In this document: positions 15,834 through 23,216 of the stretch, in pieces | Layout of the letters: every line of letters begins with the position of its first letter | Numbering within the stretch: the stretch's first letter is position 1 | DNA from: Paenibacillus chitinolyticus NBRC 15660 | Lineage (GTDB): Bacteria > Bacillota > Bacilli > Paenibacillales > NBRC-103111 | Assembly: GCF_000739915.1 (NCBI RefSeq) | Contig: NZ_BBJT01000005.1 | Span: 186,001-250,000 of the forward strand | DNA length: 64,000 bases | Reading direction: 5' to 3' | Position numbers and translations under genes: made by a program | The notes under the pieces: model-generated | What the model saw: the letters and a program-made list of their open reading frames with translations, nothing else | Databases searched by the model: none | Told to the model about the DNA's origin: nothing

Positions 15834-17282
15834 TCAGCCGAAATTGAAGTTTTCAATCATTTTCATTTTCATTTCCCACGTCTTGGTGCTGAGATCGACC
15901 GCATACTTCTCCGGGTTCAGCTTGCGGAGATATTCCGGCCAGAACTGGTCGAGCTGCTTCCGGTGATGAGCCCTCATTTCTTCCAAGGAAGGCACCTCGT
16001 ATACCTGCTTGCCGTCTTCAAAGACGGGTTTCAGCAGCTTGACCGCCTTATACTCGTCCACATATTTATAAATATACGGATGAACGGGATCGAAAAGCTT
16101 GATCTTCCTGCCTTCCTGGACGTCCGTCTCGTCATGCAGCACAATGTAATCGGCGATAGCTTTGCCCGTATCGGAGCCGATAATCCGGTAGACATCCTTC
16201 CAGCCCGGCGTGGATACTTTCTCTGGATTGCCGGAGATCTTGATCTTCGGCACCATGACGCCGTTTTCCTCGATCGCCACTAGCTTGTAGACGCCGCCGA
16301 GCGAAGGCTGGTCAGCCGCGGTAATCAGTTGGGTGCCCACTCCCCACGTGTCGATCCGGGCTCCCTGCGCCTTCAGATTCAAAATCGTGTTCTCGTCGAG
16401 GTCGTTGGACGCCACGATTTTCACGTACTCCAGCCCCGCTTCGTCGAGCATTTTGCGGGCTTTGATGGACAGATAAGCCAAATCTCCGCTGTCCAGACGG
16501 ATCGCCTGCATCCGTTTCCCCTGCTCTTCCATCTTTTTCGCCGTTTGGATCGCATGCGGCACGCCGCTTTTCAGGGTATGGTACGTGTCCACAAGCAGCG
16601 TCACCTGGTTCGGCAGCGCCTCGGCGAATGTATCGAACGCTTCCTGCTCCGTAGCGTGTCCCTGCACCCAGGAATGGGCGTGGGTCCCTTTGGAAGGGAT
16701 GCCGAACATCATGCCGGCCAGCACGTTCGAGGTGGCGTCGAAGCCGGCGATATAAGAGGCCCGCGCTCCCCATACCGCGGCGTCCGCTTCCTGGGCCCGG
16801 CGCGTGCCGAATTCCAGGAACGTATCGTCCGGAGACACATTCTTGATGCGGGAAGCTTTCGTCGCGATCAGCGTCTGGTAGTTGATGAAATTCAGCAGCG
16901 CCGTTTCGATCAGTTGGGTTTCGAAAATCGTGCCTTCCACCCGTACGAGCGGCTCGTTCGCGAAAACGAGCGTTCCTTCCTCCATCGCGTAGATCGACCC
17001 GCCGAAGCGGAACGCTTTTAATTCTTCCAGAAACCCTTCGTCGTAATTCTCTTCCTGCTCGCTCAAATAGCGCAGAGCCGGCTCGTCGAACTTAAGACGG
17101 TGCACATAGTCGATGAGACGCTGCAGACCTGCAAAGACCGCGTATCCGTTCCCGAAAGGAAGCTTCCGGAAGAACGCTTCGAATACCGCTTTCTGGCGGT
17201 GGGAACCGTTCTTCCAGTGGGCGTACATCATGTTGATCTGATACTTATCCGTATGTAAGGTTAAATTCGGTATGCTGCTCAT
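15834..17282 (-). CDS. pncB: nicotinate phosphoribosyltransferase
   Basis: A 482-aa cytoplasmic enzyme joining nicotinate to PRPP to give nicotinate mononucleotide, the entry step of the Preiss-Handler NAD salvage route. Recognisable family segments are HTDKYQINMMYAHWKNG at the N-terminus, FLEFGTRRAQEADAAVWGAR in the middle (phosphoribosyl binding), GTHAHSWVQG, and AIRLDSGDLAYLS. The length fits the Gram-positive enzyme. AGGTGAG precedes the ATG. It lies 42 bases downstream of pncA, forming a two-gene salvage operon. Confidence 0.95.
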   Translation of the reverse strand: MSSIPNLTLHTDKYQINMMYAHWKNGSHRQKAVFEAFFRKLPFGNGYAVFAGLQRLIDYVHRLKFDEPALRYLSEQEENYDEGFLEELKAFRFGGSIYAMEEGTLVFANEPLVRVEGTIFETQLIETALLNFINYQTLIATKASRIKNVSPDDTFLEFGTRRAQEADAAVWGARASYIAGFDATSNVLAGMMFGIPSKGTHAHSWVQGHATEQEAFDTFAEALPNQVTLLVDTYHTLKSGVPHAIQTAKKMEEQGKRMQAIRLDSGDLAYLSIKARKMLDEAGLEYVKIVASNDLDENTILNLKAQGARIDTWGVGTQLITAADQPSLGGVYKLVAIEENGVMVPKIKISGNPEKVSTPGWKDVYRIIGSDTGKAIADYIVLHDETDVQEGRKIKLFDPVHPYIYKYVDEYKAVKLLKPVFEDGKQVYEVPSLEEMRAHHRKQLDQFWPEYLRKLNPEKYAVDLSTKTWEMKMKMIENFNFG

Positions 17283-17324
17283 GAATTCGTCTCACCTGTT
17301 CCTGACAATGTAGTAGTCCTGCTG

Positions 17325-17876
17325 TTAGACCGGTTCGCTGCCTCTCACGACTTGAGCGCCCAGCGAAGTACGGAAATGGTTTAGGGCAAACGTGTGCCCG
17401 TCCGGGTTAAAGCTGGCCACGGCATCCTCGTGGACGATCAGCCCGAAAGCCTTGTTATACGCATCCACGGCCGTATGCAGGACGCAAATATCCGTGCAGA
17501 CGCCGGCCAGGTGAACTTCCTCCATTCCACGCGCACGCAGCTGCAGCTCCAGATCCGTACCGCAGAACGCGCTGTACCGCGTTTTATCCAGCCACAAGAT
17601 CTGGCCTTCCTTTTCCCGGTAAAGGGTGTTTAAACGGCCGTACAGCTCGCGTCCGCTCGTGCCCTCTATATTGTGAGGGGGAAACAGCTTCGTTTCCGGA
17701 TGAAAAGGCTCGTTCAAACGATGGAAATCGACGGCCATGACGACAAAGCCGCCCTCTTCCAGAAATTCCTCCGAGAGCGCCGTAATTCTCTCCTCTATGG
17801 CAATGGCGGGATCCCCTACCGGAAGCTTGCCTTCGACAAAATCATACGTATAATCAATCACGATCAAAGCTTTCAT
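17325..17876 (-). CDS. pncA: nicotinamidase (isochorismatase family)
   Basis: A 183-aa hydrolase that converts nicotinamide to nicotinate. The Asp-Lys-Cys triad is visible: D in VIDYTYDF, K in LDKTRYSAF and C in LAGVCTDICVLHTA, together with the cis-peptide region. The metal site residues are VDFHRLNEPFHPET. Length matches B. subtilis PncA. GGAAGGGG precedes the ATG. It is first in an operon with pncB, which uses its product. The nearby sirtuin is a possible nicotinamide source. Confidence 0.94.
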   Translation of the reverse strand: MKALIVIDYTYDFVEGKLPVGDPAIAIEERITALSEEFLEEGGFVVMAVDFHRLNEPFHPETKLFPPHNIEGTSGRELYGRLNTLYREKEGQILWLDKTRYSAFCGTDLELQLRARGMEEVHLAGVCTDICVLHTAVDAYNKAFGLIVHEDAVASFNPDGHTFALNHFRTSLGAQVVRGSEPV

Positions 17877-17976
17877 AACCCGATAACCCCTTCCCCGAAT
17901 CTTAGGCTTAAAAGTTTGTAACGATCATATCACTCCGACCCTCTAAAATCAAACGGGCTCCGCCCTTTCCAGACAA

Positions 17977-18010
17977 CAAAAAAGACCGCTGCACCAGACA
18001 TGCGGCAGTC
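17977..18010 (-). terminator. terminator downstream of spo0M
   Basis: GACTGCCGC, a nine-base loop and GCAGCGGTC pair on the minus strand with two G-U pairs, followed by TTTTTTG. It lies about 100 bases after the spo0M stop. Confidence 0.65.
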
Positions 18011-18109
18011 CTGATTCTATTATCCTTCGCTGCCTTCTTTTTTGGGCTGTTTTCCCTTAAGCAGCTCCGAATTTCTGTTCCAGATCCACCTCTATCGTAA
18101 AAGAGTATT

Positions 18110-18883
18110 TTACAGATGATCTTGAATCAATTCGGCAAGCAGACCGACCATGTAGGAGGAGCCTTTGCTCAGATCTGCCGGATGAATGCGGAGCCGGAGG
18201 AGCGTTTCATCCGCGTCCACAGCCTCCGCGATAAAGCCCGCTAAGCCTCTTGCTTTGCGATCGATCTGCATCAGCAGTTCCAGACCTTCCGTCGCCGGCA
18301 GGAAGCTGATTTCCAGCTCATCCAGCTCTCCGCGGAAACGGCTGGCCGGGACGAATTCGAATTCCTGCAGCAGGCCGATCCGTCCGCCGAACCTCGGCGA
18401 CTGCTTCACCTCCGCCTCCCGGAGCCGGAAGCCGAGCCGGTCCGCGGCATCGAATACGACCTGCATCTCCGGGGAGGGGATCACTTCAACCCGGTCGGAA
18501 TCGCTCGGGTCGATTGCGCTGGCAATATCGAGCCCCGTTGAGAACCAGACGGGAGTATGCCCCAGCGTAAGCGGCGTATGTTCGGCCAGCCTGAACCGGA
18601 ACGGCACCTCCATCTCTTCGTTCGGTCCGAGCGTGAACGGGTCCGAAACGAGGTGTTTGGCAATTTCTCTCGTTTCTTTCACACGGCTGTTATTGACTTC
18701 ACGTTTGTATTCGGTGACCAACGAAATATAAATTTCCTCGATGCGTTGTTCGACCTGGCCGCCGCGGATGTGAACGACACCTTCGACCTCTTCACCCGGG
18801 TAATAGGCATTCTTGCTGAGGCGTGTATCCACTTGAGCGGCGCCAAAACCGATACTGGCCAGCATCCGTTGGAAAAACGTCAT
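18110..18883 (-). CDS. spo0M: Spo0M-like arrestin-fold protein
   Basis: A 257-aa protein of the Spo0M (SpoOM) family, which has an arrestin-like beta-sandwich fold and affects sporulation and cytoskeletal processes in Bacillus. It begins MTFFQRMLASIGFGAAQVDT and shows the arrestin-type strand NAYYPGEEVEGVVHIRGG and later FTLGPNEEMEVPFRFRLAEHTP. A GGAGG lies seven bases before the ATG. It is cytoplasmic and single-gene. The promoter carries a palindrome. It lies next to sda, another sporulation gene. Confidence 0.9.
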   Translation of the reverse strand: MTFFQRMLASIGFGAAQVDTRLSKNAYYPGEEVEGVVHIRGGQVEQRIEEIYISLVTEYKREVNNSRVKETREIAKHLVSDPFTLGPNEEMEVPFRFRLAEHTPLTLGHTPVWFSTGLDIASAIDPSDSDRVEVIPSPEMQVVFDAADRLGFRLREAEVKQSPRFGGRIGLLQEFEFVPASRFRGELDELEISFLPATEGLELLMQIDRKARGLAGFIAEAVDADETLLRLRIHPADLSKGSSYMVGLLAELIQDHL

Positions 18884-18929
18884 TCTTCATCCTCCTGAAC
18901 CTGCTAAAAAATAGAAATCTTTTGAGGAA

Positions 18930-18958
18930 ATTATACACGATTTAAACAATCGTGTCTT
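18930..18958 (-). promoter_or_regulatory. spo0M promoter with palindromic operator
   Basis: On the minus strand TATAAT (18930-18935) is 17 bases from an AAGACA -35-like box (18953-18958). The spacer holds a perfect inverted repeat, ACACGAT (18935-18941) and ATCGTGT (18949-18955). This fits a sigma-A promoter under a repressor rather than a sigma-H promoter. Confidence 0.45.
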
Positions 18959-18980
18959 CGGAACAATTCGGGCCGCACGC

Positions 18981-19006
18981 AAAAAAGGCTCCTTGCGAAA
19001 GGAGCC
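18981..19006 (-). terminator. orphan terminator, possibly of a small RNA
   Basis: GGCTCCTT, a four-base loop and AAGGAGCC (perfect stem) lead into TTTTTT on the minus strand, yet no minus-strand gene ends here. Just upstream is a second hairpin, GATTTCA/TGAAATC (19025-19031 and 19045-19051), and the repeated word GAAGGTCC. A TATAAT occurs on the minus strand near 19235. A short structured RNA is possible. Confidence 0.6.
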
Positions 19007-19207
19007 GGAGCCTGCGGAAAAGCCGATTTCACTTGTTTTTTTACTGAAATCTCGGACCTTCTACCCTGTTTCGGGACCTTCCTTCTTTTAACAGTAGGAC
19101 GAAAGCCTCTATCAGATGGAAAGGAACAGGTCATTTTTATTGTTTTTTGGAAGAATAATGTGCATGAAAGTGTAATGATAAACGCGCAATTGCGTAATCA
19201 ATTTGCG

Positions 19208-19236
19208 CTGACGAAACGATTTGAATCTTTTATTAT
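19208..19236 (+). promoter_or_regulatory. candidate sda promoter
   Basis: CTGACG (19208-19213), a 17-base spacer and TATTAT (19231-19236) lie about 47 bases before the sda ATG. No exact DnaA box was found upstream, only near matches such as TTATTCATA, so DnaA control known for B. subtilis sda is not demonstrated. Confidence 0.4.
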
Positions 19237-19282
19237 AGGATTGTACCCACGTTTACCATTTTATTCATAAAGGATGAATGTC

Positions 19283-19420
19283 ATGTTAAAAAAATCAGCT
19301 GTAGAGCTGCTTAGTGATTATCAGCTGCTTGATTGTTTCGTACAAGCCCTACAAATGAAGTTGGGTGCCGAATTTCTTCAACAACTTGCCTCCGAGATTA
19401 GACGCCGCAATTTATATTAA
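19283..19420 (+). CDS. sda: sporulation histidine kinase inhibitor Sda
   Basis: A 45-aa helical-hairpin protein, MLKKSAVELLSDYQLLDCFV and onward to IRRRNLY. Two amphipathic helices are separated by a turn at KLGAEF, and the pattern LSD-x-LL-x-x-F-x-A-L/T-x-M-x-L matches Sda, which binds the dimerisation domain of sporulation kinases and blocks Spo0A phosphorylation when replication is disturbed. AAAGG sits nine bases before the ATG at 19283; another in-frame ATG at 19274 overlaps that site and is less likely. Its probable target class, a KinB-like kinase, is encoded at 40.3 kb. It converges on the 92-aa gene with a 21-base gap. Confidence 0.88.
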   Translation: MLKKSAVELLSDYQLLDCFVQALQMKLGAEFLQQLASEIRRRNLY

Positions 19421-19441
19421 TCGGCGGCTTGCCGGCCTCGT

Positions 19442-19720
19442 TTATTTTATACCGGGCCGATACACCGCAGAATCTATCGTTTGACTGATTAAGGCTCCCT
19501 GTCTCTGCCAATTGTCGGAAGCGGAACGAAGCAGCGCAATCGTACTGCTTATTTCCTTCATATAGTGAATATCCTGAATATCTGCAGCCAATTGATACAA
19601 GGTATTGAGGCTTCCGGTTGCCTGTTCTTTACCGATTGTTCCATTCCGGATATTCGATAATGTCCTTTCTTTTTCATTGGTAATAAATTTGCGTATGCCG
19701 GCCAACCTATTCGATCCCAT
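19442..19720 (-). CDS. unknown 92-aa helical protein
   Basis: A 92-residue protein beginning MGSNRLAGIRKFITNEKERTL. An excellent ribosome site, AAGGAGG, lies six bases before the ATG at 19720, which strongly supports translation of this start; the longer ORF adds 29 residues with no site. It is predicted all-helical with two longer amphipathic helices and no cysteine, signal peptide or membrane segment. I recognise no family. It is convergent with sda, with only a weak hairpin between, so the two transcripts may overlap. Confidence 0.65.
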   Translation of the reverse strand: MGSNRLAGIRKFITNEKERTLSNIRNGTIGKEQATGSLNTLYQLAADIQDIHYMKEISSTIALLRSASDNWQRQGALISQTIDSAVYRPGIK

Positions 19721-19900
19721 ACCTCTCCTCCTTAATAACGAAAAATGACGAGCGCCGGGTCTTCGGCTTAAGCGAAGACCATTATCACTATATGCGCCGA
19801 GATTCACATTTCATACGTTAATGGAGCGGCTGCGGAACAAGAGAAAATTGCCGTTTTACAAGTACATATTTGAAAAAAATACCCAATAAAAACGTACGGC

Positions 19901-19946
19901 AAAAAAAAGCCCTGCAAGCTAACGGAAGTTAACTTACGGGGCTTTT
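19901..19946 (-). terminator. terminator of the nagZ unit
   Basis: Minus-strand arms AAGCCCCGTAAG and GCTTGCAGGGCTT enclose TTAACTTCCGTTA and are followed by eight T. It begins about 15 bases after the nagZ stop. Confidence 0.75.
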
Positions 19947-19960
19947 CGGTTATTCGCCGG

Positions 19961-21598
19961 TTAGCTCCGGGAAGAAGCAGACCAGCCGTACGCGTATTCA
20001 GGCGTTACGGTAACGGGGAGCTTGCCGCCAGCCGGGAACTGGCCGGTCAATACCCCGGCAACCGCGTTCATGGCATGAGGACGGTTTTCGTAGCTCGCCA
20101 GGAAAGTTTTCACTTCCGGAAACTCTTTCAAGTCAAACGGATTGCGTCCGGCCACAACGACGAGCTTGCTGTCTCTGGCCGCCAGTTCTTTTACGATACG
20201 CACCTGATTGGGCGAAAAGCTTGCATTATAGGTGACCACGATGACCTGGTCGTAACCTTGACTTGCCTTCAGTACACGCTCCACTTCTTCTTCCGAAGGA
20301 TTCGTGTGGATTCTTTCTTCCGTTACCTCATGAACGGTTTCCGCCAGGAAAGCTCCGAGTGTTTCCTTCTGCTCCACCACTTCGTCGATTTGCGTCCATT
20401 CCCGGACTTCCGTCCAGATGACGAACGTTCTTTTGTCATTCGCAAGCGGAAGCTGACCTTCGTCCTTAACAAGCGTTACGCTTTTCTTATAGGTTTCGCG
20501 CACAAGCTCGATATGCTCAGGGGACCCCACAGACGAGATATCGCCAGCCGTATTGCCCACCGTAATGTTCAGGCCGCGTTTCAAAGCGAGGATGCGGTCC
20601 ACCGACTCGTTGATCCGTTCTTCGCTGATGCGGCCGGATTCCACCGCTTCCACGAGACGTTCAATCGTTTGAACCTGGGTATCGTAAGTATGGCTGACCA
20701 GCAGCAAATCGGTGCCCGCTTCCACCGCCATTACCGCTCCTTCAGCCGTCCCGTAATGGTCTGCGATCGCTTTCATCTCCAGACAGTCTGTCACGATGAC
20801 GCCATTGTAACCGAGCTCACCGCGCAGCAAATCGGTCAGTACCCGCTTGGACAAAGTCGAAGGCAGGCCATCGGGCTCCAGCGCCGGAAAAATAACGTGT
20901 GCCGACATCAGTACTTCGGCTCCTTCTTGAATCGCCTTTACGAACGGAGCGAACTCCAGTTCCCGCAGACGCTCCAGGTCGTGGGGAATCATGGGCAGCG
21001 CATGATGGGAGTCCGAGTGCGTGTCCCCGTGCCCCGGGAAATGCTTGATCGTCGGAGCCACGCCCGCCGCCTGGTAGCCCTTCACAGCCGCAGCTCCCAG
21101 TTCGCCGACGATTTCCGCGGTTTCGCCGAAAGAACGGACACCGATCACCGGGTTCATCGGATTGTTGTTGATGTCGAGGCACGGCGCGAAGTTTAGATTG
21201 ATGCCCATCGCGCGCAGTTCCACACCGCTGATCCGCGCTGTTTCATAAGCCGCCTGGGCGTCTCTTGTCGCCCCGATTGCCATGCTGCCCGGCATACAGG
21301 CGATGCCCTCGTGGATACGGGCAACCATGCCGCCTTCCTGGTCGATGCTGATCAGAAGGGGGCCTCCCGCCGAGTCCTTGGCAAACACTTGCAGCTCGTG
21401 ATTGAGCTCGCTCACCTGCTTCGGATTGTCCAAATTGCGGCGGAACAGGATAACGCCGCCGATCTCGTGCTTCTGAATCAAGTCGATAATTTTCTTGTTG
21501 GGTTTCATCGCCGAGTCGAACTCATTCGATGTGGAAAAACCGCACATCATCATTTGTCCGATTTTTTGCCGGAGGCTCATTTCTGACCGTTGTTTCAT
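19961..21598 (-). CDS. nagZ: beta-N-acetylhexosaminidase, glycoside hydrolase family 3
   Basis: A 545-aa GH3 enzyme that removes terminal N-acetylglucosamine from muropeptides or chitooligosaccharides. The NagZ motif KHFPGHGDTHSDSHHALP, near residue 185, holds the Asp-His dyad used as general acid/base, and VTDCLEMKAIADHYG near residue 270 the nucleophile Asp. A C-terminal alpha/beta domain (from about 365) follows, as in two-domain Gram-positive NagZ. No signal peptide is present, so it should act inside the cell, unlike secreted B. subtilis NagZ. GGGG lies nine bases before the chosen ATG. It is last in a unit with an ABC importer and a two-component system, suggesting hydrolysis of imported disaccharides. 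Confidence 0.9.
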   Translation of the reverse strand: MKQRSEMSLRQKIGQMMMCGFSTSNEFDSAMKPNKKIIDLIQKHEIGGVILFRRNLDNPKQVSELNHELQVFAKDSAGGPLLISIDQEGGMVARIHEGIACMPGSMAIGATRDAQAAYETARISGVELRAMGINLNFAPCLDINNNPMNPVIGVRSFGETAEIVGELGAAAVKGYQAAGVAPTIKHFPGHGDTHSDSHHALPMIPHDLERLRELEFAPFVKAIQEGAEVLMSAHVIFPALEPDGLPSTLSKRVLTDLLRGELGYNGVIVTDCLEMKAIADHYGTAEGAVMAVEAGTDLLLVSHTYDTQVQTIERLVEAVESGRISEERINESVDRILALKRGLNITVGNTAGDISSVGSPEHIELVRETYKKSVTLVKDEGQLPLANDKRTFVIWTEVREWTQIDEVVEQKETLGAFLAETVHEVTEERIHTNPSEEEVERVLKASQGYDQVIVVTYNASFSPNQVRIVKELAARDSKLVVVAGRNPFDLKEFPEVKTFLASYENRPHAMNAVAGVLTGQFPAGGKLPVTVTPEYAYGWSASSRS

Positions 21599-21621
21599 TC
21601 TTTTCATCCCCTATCGGTAAT

Positions 21622-23211
21622 TTAAGCGTTTGTAATCTGTTCGCGGTATTCGGAAGGCGTCATGCCCGTAAACTTATAAAACACCCGGGTAAAATACCGG
21701 CGTTCCGCATAACCCACCTGCTTGCCAATCTGGGTAATGCTCTTGTCGCTCATGCGAAGAAGAGACTTGGCCAATTCGATCCTCTGACGAGTCAAATTTT
21801 CCAGGAAGGTCTCCCCGAAGTGCTGCTTAAACAGCAGACTGAAGTAGCTGCAGCTGATCCCGAGATGATCGGCAATTTCCTCTACGCCGAAATCGTTGGA
21901 CAAGTTCTTGGCAATGTATTCTTTGGCGTTGACCATCAGCAGCTCGCTCGGCTTACGGTTCATCCCCGCATTCATGCAATCTTGAATAAGCTGATGGATC
22001 GTCGCAAGCAGATCCTTGACTCCGACACTGCGCTCCAGGTTGGACCAGAGGCCCCGTTCTTCCTCATCGGACATGATGTTGATCTCCCGCATCTCCCGGA
22101 TAAGGTGGAGGACCAGAAAGTGCAAAATCTGCTCCACACGCACATAGGAATGCTCGGAAATAACCCGCAGGCTCTGATTGAGCTTTTCGAAGGTTTGCTC
22201 CATCTGCGCTTTATCCCGCCTCTTCAAGCTGGATACGATTTCTTCGACAAGCTCCCACATGGAGTTGTTCCATTCGTTCCGGCCGGGATTCACTTCTTCC
22301 AAGAGTAGAATCTGTTCGACGTTCGGAGATAGCTGAAGCGCGCGCTGAAGCTTTTTGTAAGCGTCTGCAAGCTGGAGAACGGACATGTGCTTGGGATAAA
22401 TACCCAGGCTGACCGTCAGTTTAACGTGCTGCTTCACCGCCAGCTGAAGGGCATCGCTCCACCCTCTCGCCGTCCCCAGATTGAATGGCGTTTCCCTCTG
22501 ATGACGGATAAGCACGCACCATTCCCCTTCCCGGGTTTGCAGAACCGAGTATAAGAGCTCATACGGCTCCAGCGCGTCCTGCAGCACATTGCGGACAGCG
22601 AAATTTTTGAGCTTGCGCTCTTTCTCGTTCCATGAACGGGAAAGCTGCGAATAATTGTCGAGGTCGATGAGCAGAAGGGTAAACTCCGTCTCTTCCAGAC
22701 TGTTTTCATCCTCGAAAAAATGCCGGGTCGTCACGTTCGTATAATCAAGCAAAATATCGAACAAAAACTTCTCGTACGCCAAGTGCCTCACCCGGCTCCA
22801 TCTTTTCTGCTCATCCAGCTCCGCCTTGCGCTTCTCCCGGATATCAAAAGCGACCCGCTCCACGACCGCTTCCAGCTCTTCGTAGTTGATCGGCTTCAGA
22901 ATATAATCCTTAGCCCCGTATTTTAACGCCGACCGCGCATATTCAAATTCCTGAAAGCCTGTCAGCAAAATAACCTGGATATCCCTTTCCAGCTTGTTGA
23001 CCTGCTCCAGCAGCGCGATTCCGTCCATCAAAGGCATGCGGATATCGCTGAGGATAAGGTCCGGCTGATGCTCCTGGACCATCTCCAGGGCCTTGACCCC
23101 GTTCGATGCGAGCGCAACGACTTCGATATCGTGCTTCTCCCAGGGAATAACGGTTTGCAGGTTGCGCAAAATATTGATTTCATCGTCCACCAATAAAGCT
23201 TTTAAGTTCAT
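21622..23211 (-). CDS. response regulator, YesN/AraC type
   Basis: A 529-aa regulator with an N-terminal receiver (ALLVDDEINILRNLQ; phosphorylated Asp in LILSDIRMPLMDG; KPINYEE loop), a long middle segment and a C-terminal AraC pair of helix-turn-helices (EEIADHLGISCSYFSLLFKQHFGETF and QIGKQVGYAERRYFTRVFYKFTGMTPSEYR). The kinase gene stop lies just upstream; AAGG is eight bases before the ATG at 23211. It should respond to the adjacent YesM-like kinase and control the ABC transporter genes upstream, as is common for this arrangement in Paenibacillus. Confidence 0.91.
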   Translation of the reverse strand: MNLKALLVDDEINILRNLQTVIPWEKHDIEVVALASNGVKALEMVQEHQPDLILSDIRMPLMDGIALLEQVNKLERDIQVILLTGFQEFEYARSALKYGAKDYILKPINYEELEAVVERVAFDIREKRKAELDEQKRWSRVRHLAYEKFLFDILLDYTNVTTRHFFEDENSLEETEFTLLLIDLDNYSQLSRSWNEKERKLKNFAVRNVLQDALEPYELLYSVLQTREGEWCVLIRHQRETPFNLGTARGWSDALQLAVKQHVKLTVSLGIYPKHMSVLQLADAYKKLQRALQLSPNVEQILLLEEVNPGRNEWNNSMWELVEEIVSSLKRRDKAQMEQTFEKLNQSLRVISEHSYVRVEQILHFLVLHLIREMREINIMSDEEERGLWSNLERSVGVKDLLATIHQLIQDCMNAGMNRKPSELLMVNAKEYIAKNLSNDFGVEEIADHLGISCSYFSLLFKQHFGETFLENLTRQRIELAKSLLRMSDKSITQIGKQVGYAERRYFTRVFYKFTGMTPSEYREQITNA

Positions 23212-23216
23212 CTTCA

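Noticed and set aside
18931-19134. 67-aa minus-strand ORF upstream of spo0M
   Set aside because: It runs through a perfect terminator and the spo0M promoter palindrome, and has no ribosome site.
19420-19441. CGGC-GGCTT-GCCG hairpin between sda and the 92-aa gene as a terminator
   Set aside because: The stem is only four base pairs with no clean T run, so I did not list it.
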